Assembly: GCF_900100395.1 (NCBI RefSeq)
Contig: NZ_FNFB01000006.1
Location: 1-64,000, forward strand
Source: Nonomuraea maritima
GTDB taxonomy: Bacteria; Actinomycetota; Actinomycetes; Streptosporangiales; Streptosporangiaceae
Direction: 5' to 3'
DNA: 64,000 bases
Shown: positions 30,822 through 41,696 of the stretch, in pieces
Position numbering within the stretch: position 1 is the first letter of the stretch
Layout of the letters: every line of letters begins with the position of its first letter
Program-made: the position numbers and the translations under genes
Notes under the pieces: generated by a model
The model's database searches: none
Told to the model about the DNA's origin: nothing
Seen by the model: the letters and a program-made list of their open reading frames with translations, nothing else

Positions 30822-32804
30822 ATGCCGCAGATCTCGCCGCTGGTCGCCGGCGATCCCACCGAGCTGGGGTCCTACCGGCTGTCCGGACGGGTCGGGGAAG
30901 GCGGTCAGGGCATCGTCTACCTCGGCGTCAACGAGCAGGGCGAACGTGCCGCGATCAAGCTCCTGCACGTCAAGTTCACCGGTGACACCAGCGCCCGCTC
31001 CCGCTTCGCCAGAGAGCTGAAGGCGGCGCAGCGGGTGGCCTCGTTCTGCACCGCCCGCGTGATCGAGGCCGACCTCGACGGCGACACCCCCTACATCGCC
31101 AGCGAGTACATCGAGGGCCGCGCCCTGCGCGACATCGTCGAGACCGACGGGCCGCTGTCCGGCACGGTGCTCGACCGGCTGGCCATCGGCACCGCCACCG
31201 CGCTCACCGCGATCCACCACGCCTCGATCGTCCACCGCGACTTCAAGCCCGACAACGTGCTGATCGCCGCCGACGGGCCGCGCGTGGTCGACTTCGGCAT
31301 CGCCCGCATCATCGACTCCACCGGCACGATCACCAGCCGCGCGATCGGCACCCCCGCCTACATGGCGCCCGAGCAGATCGCGGGCGACGACGTCGGGCCG
31401 TACACCGACGTGTTCTCCTGGGGCGCGACCATCGCGTTCGCGGCGACCGGCACGCCCGCGTTCGACGGCAAGTCGATCGCGGTGGTGCTCAACCGGATCC
31501 TCAACCACGAGGTCGACGTGAGCATGATGCCGGAGCCGCTGCAGAGCGTGGTGCGCTCGGCGCTGGCCAAGTCGCCGGCCGAGCGGCCGTCGGCCGACCA
31601 GATCCTGCTGCGGCTGCTCGGGCAGTCGACCAGCGTGGGTGCGTCCACGGCGGTGCTCACCCGGGGCGTGCAGGTCGCCGGCGACGACACCAAGCCGTTC
31701 ATCAGGGTGCCGGCCCGCTCCATCACCGACCACCAGAGCCGTACGGGCGCCGCGGCCCCCGCGCGGCCGCCTGCCCCGCCCCCGCCGCAGCGGCAGGAAC
31801 CGGCCCAGCCGGCCGCCGGCCCCACCGTGCTGCCGGAGGGGCTGCCCGCCGTGCCGCCGGACAGGGTCCCTGAGGAGGCGCCGCCCTCGGTGACCGAGTT
31901 CGCCGCCGTCCGCGTGTCGCGGCGCACGAGGGTCTGGGCCGTCGTCGGCACCGCGCTCGCGCTCATCGCCGCCGTGGTGATCGCCATGGCGGCGAACGAC
32001 TGGGCGCCCCTGGCCTCCGGCGCGCAGCAGACCCGCTCGCCCGCCGGGGCGCCGTCCGGGCAGAAACCCGCTCCCACGTACGCCAGCGTCGTGGAGAAGG
32101 CGGCGCAGACCGGCAGCATCGTGATCGGCGTGCGGGGCGACCTGCCGGGCGTCGCGCTGCAGAACGGCGGCGGCTTCGACGGCTTCGACATCGACATCGC
32201 GCGCCGCATCGCCGCCGGGCTCGGGGTCGAGGAGCCGACGTTCACGAGCGTGAGCGGCTACGACCGCGCCGCCGCGCTGGCCTCGGGCGACGTCGACCTG
32301 GTCGTCGCGACGTACCCGATCGACGGCGGCGACACCCAGTTCGCCGGGCCGTACTACCTCGCCCACCAGGACGTCCTCGTGCGCGCGGGCGGTCCGATCG
32401 ACAAGCTGGCCGACCTGAAGGGCAAGCGCATGTGCGCGCCCAACACCCCGTCCGTGGGCGTGGTCCAGGACCGCGTCGCGGTCGAGGCGGTCATGGCCGG
32501 CGACTACGCCGCCTGCATGGACCTCCTCAGGAGCGGCGCGGTCGACGCGGTGCCGGGCGACGACCTCATCCTCGCCGGGTTCGCCGCCCGCGAGCCCATC
32601 CGCTTCAAGATCCTCGGCGCGAAGCTCACCGACGAGCGCTACGCCGTCGGCATCAGGCAGGGCGACGTGAAGACCTGCAAGGCCGTCAAGGCGCTGATCG
32701 CCGACCTCTACCGCACGGGTTTCATGAAGCAGCTCGTGACCAGGCATTTCGGCACCGTCCAATTCGATGCCGAACTGAAGGTGCCCGCGATGGGAACCTG
32801 CTGA
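30822..32804 (+). CDS. Receptor-like Ser/Thr kinase fused to an extracellular amino-acid-type solute-binding domain
   Basis: A 660-residue fusion. Residues 15-270 form a PknB-type kinase: Gly loop GEGGQGIVYLG, Lys46, HRDFKPDN at 138-145, DFG and GTPAYMAPEQ. A Pro-rich juxtamembrane linker follows, then a membrane helix at about 371-392 (VWAVVGTALALIAAVVIAMA). From about 430 to the end is a SBP_bac_3 domain as in GluB-type ABC binding proteins (VIGVRGDLPGVAL, FDGFDIDIARRIA, LKGKRMCAPNTPS). The layout predicts an outside sensor for an amino acid or similar ligand driving cytoplasmic phosphorylation. No ABC transporter gene is adjacent. Confidence 0.93.
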   Translation: MPQISPLVAGDPTELGSYRLSGRVGEGGQGIVYLGVNEQGERAAIKLLHVKFTGDTSARSRFARELKAAQRVASFCTARVIEADLDGDTPYIASEYIEGRALRDIVETDGPLSGTVLDRLAIGTATALTAIHHASIVHRDFKPDNVLIAADGPRVVDFGIARIIDSTGTITSRAIGTPAYMAPEQIAGDDVGPYTDVFSWGATIAFAATGTPAFDGKSIAVVLNRILNHEVDVSMMPEPLQSVVRSALAKSPAERPSADQILLRLLGQSTSVGASTAVLTRGVQVAGDDTKPFIRVPARSITDHQSRTGAAAPARPPAPPPPQRQEPAQPAAGPTVLPEGLPAVPPDRVPEEAPPSVTEFAAVRVSRRTRVWAVVGTALALIAAVVIAMAANDWAPLASGAQQTRSPAGAPSGQKPAPTYASVVEKAAQTGSIVIGVRGDLPGVALQNGGGFDGFDIDIARRIAAGLGVEEPTFTSVSGYDRAAALASGDVDLVVATYPIDGGDTQFAGPYYLAHQDVLVRAGGPIDKLADLKGKRMCAPNTPSVGVVQDRVAVEAVMAGDYAACMDLLRSGAVDAVPGDDLILAGFAAREPIRFKILGAKLTDERYAVGIRQGDVKTCKAVKALIADLYRTGFMKQLVTRHFGTVQFDAELKVPAMGTC

Positions 32805-34096
<1,292 letters not shown>

Positions 34097-34134
34097 ATTT
34101 CGGTATCACAGCACATCTTTCGGCACCGTACGGC

Positions 34135-35082
34135 TCATTTGCCGGAAAGCGCCGCCCAGGCGTCGGAGACGATGTCGCGCAGCGCGGGCCGCTCGGCCTT
34201 CCAGCCCAGCTCGCGCTGGATCTTGGCGGACGACGCCACCAGCACGGCCGGGTCGCCGGGACGCCGGTCGCCGATGACCGCGGGGATCTCGTGGCCGGTG
34301 ACCTCACGGCAGACCGAGATCACCTCCTGCACGGAGAAGCCGGCGCCGCTGCCCAGGTTGTAGATCGCGTGCTCGCCCGGGGTGATCGCGTCGAGCGCGA
34401 GCAGGTGGGCCCTGGCCAGGTCGGCCACGTGGACGTAGTCGCGCACGCAGGTGCCGTCGGGCGTCGGGTAGTCGGTGCCGAACACGCTCACGGACTCGCG
34501 CTCGCCGGTCGCCACCTTGAGCACGTTGGGGATGAGGTGCGTCTCGATCGCGTGCCGCTCCCTGAAACGGCCGTAGGCGCCCGCGACGTTGAAGTAGCGC
34601 AGGCTCACCGCACCGAGCCCGCGCAGACCGGCGTACGCCGTCAGGGCGGTGTCCACGGCCAGTTTGGAGGCGCCGTACGGGTTGGTCGGCCGGGTGGGGT
34701 CGGTCTCCTCGATGGGGGAGCGCTCCGGCTCGCCGTACGTGGCCGCCGTCGAGGAGAACACGATCTTGTGCACGCCCTTGTCGCGCATGGCCTCCAGGAG
34801 CGCGAGCGTGCCGCCGACGTTGTGGGCCCAGTAGAGGCCGGGGCGTTCCACCGACTCGCCCACCAGCGACTTGGCGGCGAAGTGCAGCACGGCCTCGACG
34901 CCGTCGAGCGCGTCGTGGGCCTCGGTGATGCTCCCGCGGACGAACCGGGCGCCTTCGGGAACCGCGTCCTCGTGCCCCGTGGACAGGTCGTCGAGCACGG
35001 TGACCTCGTGCCCCGCCTCGACGAGCTGGGCCGCGACCACGCTGCCGACGTAGCCCGCCCCGCCGGTCACCAGCAGTCTCAT
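34135..35082 (-). CDS. galE: UDP-glucose 4-epimerase
   Basis: A 315-residue extended SDR that interconverts UDP-glucose and UDP-galactose. [15 protein letters not shown] binds [15 protein letters not shown] holds the catalytic Ser/Thr, YGASK the Tyr-Lys pair, and RYFNVAGA the substrate region. ATG 35080-35082 follows AGGAG with 5 nt spacing, which fits better than the GTG two codons upstream. Divergent from the CNNM/CorC-type gene. It supplies galactose units for glycans; no other Leloir genes lie nearby. Confidence 0.95.
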   Translation of the reverse strand: MRLLVTGGAGYVGSVVAAQLVEAGHEVTVLDDLSTGHEDAVPEGARFVRGSITEAHDALDGVEAVLHFAAKSLVGESVERPGLYWAHNVGGTLALLEAMRDKGVHKIVFSSTAATYGEPERSPIEETDPTRPTNPYGASKLAVDTALTAYAGLRGLGAVSLRYFNVAGAYGRFRERHAIETHLIPNVLKVATGERESVSVFGTDYPTPDGTCVRDYVHVADLARAHLLALDAITPGEHAIYNLGSGAGFSVQEVISVCREVTGHEIPAVIGDRRPGDPAVLVASSAKIQRELGWKAERPALRDIVSDAWAALSGK

Positions 35083-35168
35083 GTTCACTCCTGTTCAAAT
35101 ATGTTTGATTTTGTACGGCTCGCGGTTCAGCATACGCTGGAAAGCGGACGAGTACGCTGCCAACCACC

Positions 35169-36482
35169 ATGTTTGATACCGTCGCGGCAAACATCGCCCT
35201 GGTGCTGCTGTTCATCCTGATCGGGGGCTTCTTCGCCGGCGCCGAGATGGCGATGGTCTCGCTGCGCGAAAGCCAGGTCCGCAAGCTGTCCAGGCGCGGA
35301 CGGCGCGGCGAGCGCGTGGCCAAGCTGGCCCGCGACCCCAACAGGTTCCTGTCGGCCGTGCAGATCGGCGTCACGGTGGCCACCATGCTGTCGGCCGCGT
35401 TCGGCGCCGACCGGCTGGCCGCGCAGCTCGTGCCCGTGCTGGAGGGCTGGCGGGTGCCGCAGTCGGTCGCGCCCGTCCTCGCGCTGGTGCTCGTCACGCT
35501 GGCCATCTCGTACTTCTCGCTGGTGCTGGGCGAGCTCGCGCCCAAGCGCCTGGCGCTGCAGCGGGCCGAGGGCCTGTCGCTGTACGTGGCGCCGTTCCTC
35601 GACCGTATCGCCGCGCTGTCGCGTCCGGTCATCTGGATGCTGTCGAAGTCCACCGACGGCGTGGTGCGGCTGCTCGGCGGCAACCCCCAGGCCGACCGCG
35701 AGGAGGTCTCCACCGAGGAGCTGCGCGACATGGTCGTCGGGCACACCGACCTGAACGCCGACGAGCGCAAGCTCATCGGCGAGGTGTTCGCGGCCGGCAA
35801 GCGGCAGCTCAGGGAGGTGATGCTGCCGCGCACCGAGGTGGAGTTCATGGAGGTCGACACGCCGCTGAACGAGGCCGCCCGGCTCGCCGCCACGCTCCCG
35901 CACTCCCGCTTCCCCGTCTATCGCGAGAGCTACGACGACGTCGTCGGGTTCGTCCATGTCCGCGACCTGCTCGACCCTGAGCTCGCCGGGCGCGGCGACC
36001 CGATCAGCGCGGTCGTGCCGATCAGGACCGCCAAGTTCGTGCCCGCGTCCAAGCGCCTGCTCACCACGCTCAACGAGATGCGCGACGAGGGCCAGCACCT
36101 CGCCATCGTGGTCGACGAGTACGGCGGCACGGCCGGCATCGTCACCCTGGAGGACCTCGTCGAGGAGCTCATCGGCGACATCAGGGACGAGTACGACGTC
36201 GAGGAGGACGTCGTCGTCCTGCCCGCCGGTGAGATGGAGATCGACGGGCTGACCAACCTCAACGACTTCGCCACCGAGACCGGCATCCGCCTGCCGCACG
36301 GCCCTTACGAGACGCTCGCCGGGTTCGTCATGGCCATGCTGGGGCACCTGCCTGAAGAGGGGGAAAAGGTGGAGTTCTCGGGCGTCGAGCTCGCCGTGAC
36401 CGAGCTCGACGGCCGGCGCATCTCCCGCGTACGCGTGAAACGCCGGCCGATGGTCGAGTCGCCTCCCGACCAGAACTCCTGA
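35169..36482 (+). CDS. CNNM/CorC-HlyC-family transporter-associated protein (DUF21, CBS pair, CorC domain)
   Basis: A 437-residue membrane protein. DUF21 domain with about four helices over residues 5-170 ([20 protein letters not shown], the family signature) is followed by a CBS pair (about 205-330: [41 protein letters not shown] cited as motif ends) and a C-terminal CorC/HlyC domain ([11 protein letters not shown] to RISRVRVKR). This family mediates or regulates Mg2+/Co2+ efflux. It ends 14 nt before trpS, probably the same transcript. Confidence 0.93.
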   Translation: MFDTVAANIALVLLFILIGGFFAGAEMAMVSLRESQVRKLSRRGRRGERVAKLARDPNRFLSAVQIGVTVATMLSAAFGADRLAAQLVPVLEGWRVPQSVAPVLALVLVTLAISYFSLVLGELAPKRLALQRAEGLSLYVAPFLDRIAALSRPVIWMLSKSTDGVVRLLGGNPQADREEVSTEELRDMVVGHTDLNADERKLIGEVFAAGKRQLREVMLPRTEVEFMEVDTPLNEAARLAATLPHSRFPVYRESYDDVVGFVHVRDLLDPELAGRGDPISAVVPIRTAKFVPASKRLLTTLNEMRDEGQHLAIVVDEYGGTAGIVTLEDLVEELIGDIRDEYDVEEDVVVLPAGEMEIDGLTNLNDFATETGIRLPHGPYETLAGFVMAMLGHLPEEGEKVEFSGVELAVTELDGRRISRVRVKRRPMVESPPDQNS

Positions 36483-36496
36483 CACAATTGCCTGCT

Positions 36497-37501
36497 ATGG
36501 CCAGACCTCGTGTACTCTCCGGCATCCAGCCCACCGCGGACTCCTTCCACCTGGGCAACTACCTGGGTGCGGTCCGCCAGTGGGTCACCCTGCAGGAGAC
36601 CCACGACGCCTTCTACTGCGTGGTCGATCTCCACGCGATCACCGTGCCGACCGAGCCGGACGCGCTGCGCCGCCGCAGCCGCGTGGCCGCCGCACAGCTC
36701 TTCGCCGCGGGCCTCGACCCCGAGCGCTCCACCGTGTTCGTGCAGTCGCACGTCCGCGAGCACACCGAGCTGGCCTGGGTGCTGATCTGCCTCACGGGCA
36801 TGGGCGAGGCGGCCCGCATGACGCAGTTCAAGGACAAGTCGGCCAAGTTCGGCGAGAGCGCGGCGAGCGTCGGGCTGTTCACCTACCCGATCCTCCAGGC
36901 CGCCGACATCCTGCTCTACCAGGCCGACCGGGTTCCGGTCGGGGCCGACCAGAAGCAGCACCTCGAGCTCACCCGCGACCTCGGGCAGCGCTTCAACCAC
37001 CGGTTCGGCGACACGTTCACGCTGCCGGAGCCGTACATTCTGAAAGAGGTCGAGAAGATCACCGACCTTCAGGACCCGTCGGCGAAGATGTCGAAGTCGT
37101 CCTCCAGCCCGGCGGGCATCCTCGACGTGCTCGAGCAGCCCGGCCCGCTGCGCAAGAAGGTCATGCGCGCGGTGACCGACACGGGTTCCGAGGTGCTGTT
37201 CGACGAGGAGAACAAGCCCGGCATCTCCAACCTGCTGCGCATCCAGTCCGCGCTGACGGGCACGGCCATCCCCGACCTGGTGAACCGCTACGAGGGCCAG
37301 GGCTACGGCACGTTCAAGAAGGACGTCGCCGAGGCCGTCGTCGAGGCGTTCACGCCGATCCGTGAGCGCACCGAGAAGCTGCTGTCCGACGAGACCGAGC
37401 TCGACCGCATGCTGGCGGTCGGCGCGCGGCGCGCGTCGGAGGTCGCCCGGCAGACGATGGAGATGGTCCGCGACCGCGTGGGCTTCCTGCCCCTGGCCTA
37501 G
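36497..37501 (+). CDS. trpS: Tryptophanyl-tRNA synthetase
   Basis: A 334-residue class I synthetase. HLGN (residues 18-21) is the HIGH-type signature after [10 protein letters not shown], and AKMSKS is the KMSKS loop. Also present are [27 protein letters not shown] with [15 protein letters not shown]. Full length. ATG 36497 is preferred over a TTG three codons upstream because homologues begin here; neither has a strong ribosome site. Follows the CNNM gene by 14 nt. A hairpin follows the stop. Confidence 0.97.
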   Translation: MARPRVLSGIQPTADSFHLGNYLGAVRQWVTLQETHDAFYCVVDLHAITVPTEPDALRRRSRVAAAQLFAAGLDPERSTVFVQSHVREHTELAWVLICLTGMGEAARMTQFKDKSAKFGESAASVGLFTYPILQAADILLYQADRVPVGADQKQHLELTRDLGQRFNHRFGDTFTLPEPYILKEVEKITDLQDPSAKMSKSSSSPAGILDVLEQPGPLRKKVMRAVTDTGSEVLFDEENKPGISNLLRIQSALTGTAIPDLVNRYEGQGYGTFKKDVAEAVVEAFTPIRERTEKLLSDETELDRMLAVGARRASEVARQTMEMVRDRVGFLPLA

Positions 37502-37513
37502 CCTGAGCAACCG

Positions 37514-37549
37514 CGAAGGCCCGGCCCCTCACGGGTGTCCGGGCCTTCG
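37514..37549 (+). terminator. Terminator after trpS
   Basis: CGAAGGCCCGG at 37514-37524 pairs with CCGGGCCTTCG at 37539-37549, 12 nt after the trpS stop. It lies between convergent genes and may serve both. Confidence 0.75.
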
Positions 37550-37558
37550 TCGTAGGGG

Positions 37559-37789
37559 TCACGGGCGTGGTGGTGACGGGCGGTGGCCCGCGGCGAGGGT
37601 GAGGGCGCGAGGGCCGGCCAGGCGCAGCAGCGCGCGCAGGGCTGCCAGCGTGGGCCGGTTGAGCCGGATCCCGCCCCGCACGGCCGCCCAGCCACCCGCC
37701 TCCCGCTCGAACGACCACCCGGGGAACTCTCGAGCCGCCTCCTCCAGGAGACGCTCGACGACGGCGTCGGCATCGGACGTTCTGGTCAT
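37559..37789 (-). CDS. Small protein downstream of an XRE regulator
   Basis: A 76-residue protein with ERLLEEAAREFPGWSFEREAG and a basic LAALRALLRLAGPRAL helix. Not recognised by me as a named family, but the composition and codon use are coherent and it follows an XRE-type gene in the same direction, a common actinobacterial pairing. ATG at 37787-37789, 86 nt after the XRE stop, with repeated GAACT-type elements in between that may be its operator. Confidence 0.6.
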   Translation of the reverse strand: MTRTSDADAVVERLLEEAAREFPGWSFEREAGGWAAVRGGIRLNRPTLAALRALLRLAGPRALTLAAGHRPSPPRP

Positions 37790-37824
37790 GAACGCAGCGT
37801 GGCATCTCCGCGCCTGCCCGTGAC

Positions 37825-37874
37825 GAACTGCGGCGCAGGAACTCTGCGTTCGCGCCGGCCGAACTCCGCGTTCG
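37825..37874. promoter_or_regulatory. Tandem GAACTCYGCGTTCG repeats before the 76-residue gene
   Basis: GAACTCTGCGTTCG at 37839-37852 and GAACTCCGCGTTCG at 37861-37874 are direct repeats 22 bp apart. Each is itself an inverted repeat (GAAC-N5-GTTC in the second). A third degenerate copy (GAACTGCGGCGCAG) starts near 37825. Probable binding sites for the XRE-type protein encoded next door; the second copy touches its stop codon. Confidence 0.5.
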
Positions 37875-37875
37875 G

Positions 37876-39066
37876 TCAGATCGGGATGTCGTGGCGTTCG
37901 GCGAGCTGGCGTACCTCGGGGGCCCAGGAGGGCCGCGCCCGCCGGGCCAGCGACTGGACCATCTCCCTGAGCAGGAGCTTGTGGTCGAACTCCTCGGGCG
38001 ACTCGCGCTCGATCCGCAGCAGGTGGAGCAGGCTGGCGGCGTCGTCGCCGACGTCCTCGCAGGCGCGGGCCACGTCCGCGAGGTGCGTGGTGCGCCGTTC
38101 GATGGACGGGATGCGGCGCAGGTCGACGTCGTCGGCGACACGCAGCACCTCGTCGGGACGGCCGTTGTCGCTCTCGATGCCGGCCATGTGGATGGCGACG
38201 TTGGTGGGCCCGAAGAACGCCTGGTCGTAGCAGGTCGAGCCGTCGCTGACGCGTTCGGCGAGCCGCGCCGCGGGGCCGCGTACGCGCTCCCTGGCCAGGT
38301 CGTCGGACCCGGAGCGGGACTCGCCGACGGCGGCGAGCAGGTGGAGCGCCCCGAGCGCCTTGAGATGGCGCTCGTCGCCGTCGCCGACGTGCGGTTCGAG
38401 CTGCTCGATGGCGCGCAGGGCGACGTCGTGGGCGATCTGGTGCATGTCGTCGGACAGCATCGACTGCCCCAGGTTCCAGTACGCCCACGCGATCATCAGC
38501 GGGTCGCCGGACTCCTCGGCGAAGCGCATGGCGCGGTCGGCCGCTAGGTGCGACAGGTCGACCCGCCGCAGGTGCTTGAGGACGCCGCGGGCCAGCAGGT
38601 AGGCGTCGGCGGCGACCCGGTAGGAGGCGGGCGCGCGGTCGAGGACCAGGTTCTCGGCGTCGGTGACCAGGGACGGCAGCGCCGCCATCAGGATCGAGTA
38701 GCGCCGGGTCGAGGTGAACCAGGCGTTGCGCGCCGCCGCCACCCGTTCGGAGAGCTGCCCCGCGTCGGGCGGCTCCAGGTCGGGCGGCGCGGCGCGGCAG
38801 GTGAACAGCGCCCGCTCGATGTCGCCGATCTGCGGCCTGCTCGGCTGGTGCGAGTCGCGCGGGGTCTCGCCCAGCAGCACCGCGGTGCGGACGCCGAGCA
38901 CCTTGGCGATCTCGCGCAGCAGGGGGAGCGAGGGGGTGCGCTTGCCGTGCTCGATGAGCTCGATGTGCCGAGGGGTGCAGCCCGACTGCGTCGCCAGCGC
39001 GGTGGTGCTCATGCCGCGTCGCTCGCGCTGGAGTCTGATCATGTGTCCGGTGGTGATTTCGGACAT
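37876..39066 (-). CDS. XRE-family regulator with TPR-like C-terminal domain
   Basis: A 396-residue protein. An N-terminal HTH_3 covers about residues 8-65 (MIRLQRERRGMSTTALATQSGC, ELIEHGKRTPSLPLLREIAKVLG). The long helical region after residue 100 has TPR-like repeats (MIAWAYWNLGQSMLSDD, ALGALHLLAAVGESRSG, HLADVARACEDVGD). Proteins of this build in Streptomyces and relatives are developmental or quorum-type regulators binding a peptide or small ligand. No partner peptide is evident except the 76-residue gene downstream. Confidence 0.9.
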   Translation of the reverse strand: MSEITTGHMIRLQRERRGMSTTALATQSGCTPRHIELIEHGKRTPSLPLLREIAKVLGVRTAVLLGETPRDSHQPSRPQIGDIERALFTCRAAPPDLEPPDAGQLSERVAAARNAWFTSTRRYSILMAALPSLVTDAENLVLDRAPASYRVAADAYLLARGVLKHLRRVDLSHLAADRAMRFAEESGDPLMIAWAYWNLGQSMLSDDMHQIAHDVALRAIEQLEPHVGDGDERHLKALGALHLLAAVGESRSGSDDLARERVRGPAARLAERVSDGSTCYDQAFFGPTNVAIHMAGIESDNGRPDEVLRVADDVDLRRIPSIERRTTHLADVARACEDVGDDAASLLHLLRIERESPEEFDHKLLLREMVQSLARRARPSWAPEVRQLAERHDIPI

Positions 39067-39312
39067 GCGGTAGCCGCCTCCCGGTCGGGGGTCCGAGCTC
39101 TTTCAGGCTAGGGCTCGGGGCGCGCGGCCGTCCTGGATTCGGTGCAGGTCAGGCGGGCTTTCCACGTCCGAGGCGGGCCGGAGAGAACGCGTGGGACTTT
39201 CATATTTCGGCCCGGCCGGCGGGGGGAGCGGCACGATTCGGGAAGCGTGCCGTCCCGGGGCGTGGGCAGAAGATCCAGCACAGCCCGGTGCGGGAGGGGG
39301 CGCTGGCGAGTG

Positions 39313-40269
39313 ATGGCGAGTCTGACCGACCGCGTCGCCTCGGTGAAGGCGCGCGTACGCGCCACCGTGGAGGAGTGGCGGGTCCGGCACCTGTGGGTCG
39401 ACCATCTCATCCGGGCCGTGCGCCGCTACCAGCTGCAGTCGGGCGACCGGCTCGCGGGCGCGGTCACCTACTTCGCGTTCCTGTCCTTCTTCCCGCTCCT
39501 CGCGCTGTCGTACGCGGTGCTGGGGTTCGTCGTGGCGACCAGCGAGACGACCAGGGAGGCGCTGGGGCAGGCCGTCGAGGAGCGCCTGCCGGGCCTCGCC
39601 GGGCAGCTCAACCTGGACGGCATCGCCGAGGCCAAGGCGACCGCCGGGATCATCGGCCTCCTCGGCCTGCTGTACGCCGGGCTCGGCGCCATGGACGCGC
39701 TGCGCGGGGCGCTGCGGGAGATGGCGATGGACACCTCGCCGCCGCCCGGCTTCCTCACCGGCAAGCTGCGCGACCTCGCCTCGATCGCCGTGCTCGGGAT
39801 CACGCTGATCGCGTCCGTGCTGGTGGCCGGGGTCGCCACCACGGCCACGGACCGCGTCATGGACTTCCTGTTCGGCAGCGGGTCGTCGCTCACCGCGTTC
39901 GGGCTCAGGGCCGCCGGCGTGGCGGCGAGCGCGGCGGCCGACTGGCTGCTGTTCGTGATCCTGCTGGCCTGGGTGGGGCGGCTCGCCCAGCCGTTCCGGG
40001 TGCTCGCCAAGGGCGCGCTGCTCGGGGCGGTCGGGTTCGGGGTGCTCAAGCAGGTGGCGACGCTGCTGCTGGGCCACACGCTCGGCAACCCGGTCTACGG
40101 GACGTTCGCCGTGATCGTCGGTCTGCTGCTGTGGATCAACTTCTCGGCGCGGCTCGTCCTCTACGTCGCCGCCTGGACGGCGACGGCGGGGTTCTCCCCG
40201 CCGCCGTCGCCGTCACCGATGCCGTCGACCGGTCCCTCCGCGGAGACCGGCCGAGCCTCAGACGCGTGA
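39313..40269 (+). CDS. YihY/BrkB-family inner-membrane protein
   Basis: A 318-residue protein with about six membrane helices. Signature regions are GDRLAGAVTYFAFLSFFPLL, LLGLLYAGLGAMDALRG, PFRVLAKGALLGAVGFGVLK and GLLLWINFSARLVLYVAAW. Function of the family unresolved (once misnamed RNase BN). A Ser/Pro-rich C-terminal tail is cytoplasmic. ATG 39313 is preferred (GGGAGGGGG upstream). Converges with the carboxypeptidase gene with a 12-nt overlap. Confidence 0.92.
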   Translation: MASLTDRVASVKARVRATVEEWRVRHLWVDHLIRAVRRYQLQSGDRLAGAVTYFAFLSFFPLLALSYAVLGFVVATSETTREALGQAVEERLPGLAGQLNLDGIAEAKATAGIIGLLGLLYAGLGAMDALRGALREMAMDTSPPPGFLTGKLRDLASIAVLGITLIASVLVAGVATTATDRVMDFLFGSGSSLTAFGLRAAGVAASAAADWLLFVILLAWVGRLAQPFRVLAKGALLGAVGFGVLKQVATLLLGHTLGNPVYGTFAVIVGLLLWINFSARLVLYVAAWTATAGFSPPPSPSPMPSTGPSAETGRASDA

Positions 40270-41376
40270 CCTGGCTCGCCTGCGCCGAATGCCGTAACCG
40301 ACCCAGAGCAGCCCGAACAGCAGCCCTCCGCCGATCACGAGCGCGCCGACCGTCCTGGTCGAGTCGTTCTGCCGGGACGCGGCCGTCTCCAGCAACGGCG
40401 CCTGCACGGCCGGACTGGCGGGCGGGGCGGCCGGCGCGGTGGCGTGCGCCTGGGCGGCCGGAGCCGGGTCGGGGAGCGGGTCGACGAGCTGCCCGACCGG
40501 CTGCGCCTTGCCCACGACGGAGAAGCCCCAGTCGAGCAGCGAAGCCACCTCGTCCCAGAAGTAGCCCTCGTGCCGCATGATGCTCACCACGATGGTGTGC
40601 CCGCCGCGCGTGGCCGCGCCGACGAAGCTCGCGCGGGCCTTCGAGGTCCAGCCGTTCTTGACGCCGATCATGCCGTCGTAGCGCCAGAGCAGCTTGTTGT
40701 GGTTGCTGATCTCGTAGTGGCCCTTCGGGGCCGGGAAGTTCGTGACCTTGGTGCTGATGTACCGGCGGAAGTCGGGGTTGGCCAGACCGGCGCGCGCGAT
40801 GAGCGCCAGGTCGTACGCCGAGCTGCTCTGCCCCGGCTTGTCGAGCCCGCTCGGCGTCTTCGCCACCGTGTCGTTGGCCTGCAGCCGCTTGGCCATGGCG
40901 TTCATGTCGGTCATGGTCTTCGCGACGCCGCCGTTCGTCTCGGCCAGCGCCATCGCGGCGTCGTTGCCCGAGGCCATCATGAGCGCCTTGAACAGGTCGT
41001 CCACCTTGTACGTCACCTTGGGCGACAGGCCGACGGCGCTGCCCTCCTGGTTGCAGGCGTTCTGGCTCGGCTTGACCTTGTGGTTCTTGTCGAGCTTCGG
41101 GATCAGTGTGAGCGCGGTCAGCGCCTTGAGCGTGCTGGCCGGCAGGTACCTGCCATGGGCGTCCTTGGCCGCGAGCACCTGACCCGTGTCGACGTCGGCG
41201 ACGACGTAGGACGTAGCCTTGCTCTTGGGCGGCTTCTTGACGCCCGCCGGGGCGACCACGCCGTGGCGGCCCAGGGCCTCGCCGCCGATCGGCGCCGTCG
41301 GCTCGGCGTGTGCGGTCCCGCCGGAAAAGGTGACCGAGGCGATGAGCGCCGTGATCGGCACGAGTTTCGTCCACAT
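40258..41376 (-). CDS. D-alanyl-D-alanine carboxypeptidase (DacA-type, S11)
   Basis: A 372-residue wall-trimming penicillin-binding protein. Signal peptide ends near AHAEP (about residue 24). Active-site triad motifs: STLK (Ser81, Lys84), SGN (136-138) and KNG in GVKNGWTSKA in place of KTG, as in many S11 enzymes. A Pro/Ala-rich stretch leads to a C-terminal membrane helix (VGALVIGGGLLFGLLWVGYGI) and a basic tail. Divergent from a SCO4848-family gene, an arrangement conserved with Streptomyces coelicolor SCO4847-SCO4848. Confidence 0.94.
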   Translation of the reverse strand: MWTKLVPITALIASVTFSGGTAHAEPTAPIGGEALGRHGVVAPAGVKKPPKSKATSYVVADVDTGQVLAAKDAHGRYLPASTLKALTALTLIPKLDKNHKVKPSQNACNQEGSAVGLSPKVTYKVDDLFKALMMASGNDAAMALAETNGGVAKTMTDMNAMAKRLQANDTVAKTPSGLDKPGQSSSAYDLALIARAGLANPDFRRYISTKVTNFPAPKGHYEISNHNKLLWRYDGMIGVKNGWTSKARASFVGAATRGGHTIVVSIMRHEGYFWDEVASLLDWGFSVVGKAQPVGQLVDPLPDPAPAAQAHATAPAAPPASPAVQAPLLETAASRQNDSTRTVGALVIGGGLLFGLLWVGYGIRRRRARSRV

Positions 41377-41459
41377 GGCGGTCTCAGCGTAGCTTCGAGT
41401 GAATACGCATGTCGCCACACATGCCCCGAAGGTTCGCGTTTGATACTGGAGACACACGC

Positions 41460-41696
41460 ATGTCACGAAAGCTGGCCGGATTCCTGATCGTCCTCGGCGT
41501 GTTCATGATCTTCGAGTGGGTGAATCTGGGGTTTAACCTGGCCGACGGTCACCCGACCGCTTTCTATGTGGTGCACGGCATTCTGATCGTGGTGAACGTC
41601 GTCATCGGCGTCGTCCTCGGGGTGATCGGCTGGCGCGGGCTGCGCGCCCCGTCGGCGGGTGCGGCGGTCAGGAGCCGCGGAGCAGACGCTGGGTGA
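41460..41696 (+). CDS. SCO4848-family small membrane protein
   Basis: A 78-residue protein with two helices (AGFLIVLGVFMIFEWVNLGF; VHGILIVVNVVIGVVLGVIG) and the family end GWRGLRA. Function unknown; its conserved place beside a D-Ala-D-Ala carboxypeptidase suggests a cell-envelope role. ATG 41460 is preceded by a weak site. Its 3' end overlaps the convergent ATP-grasp gene by 29 nt. Confidence 0.82.
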   Translation: MSRKLAGFLIVLGVFMIFEWVNLGFNLADGHPTAFYVVHGILIVVNVVIGVVLGVIGWRGLRAPSAGAAVRSRGADAG

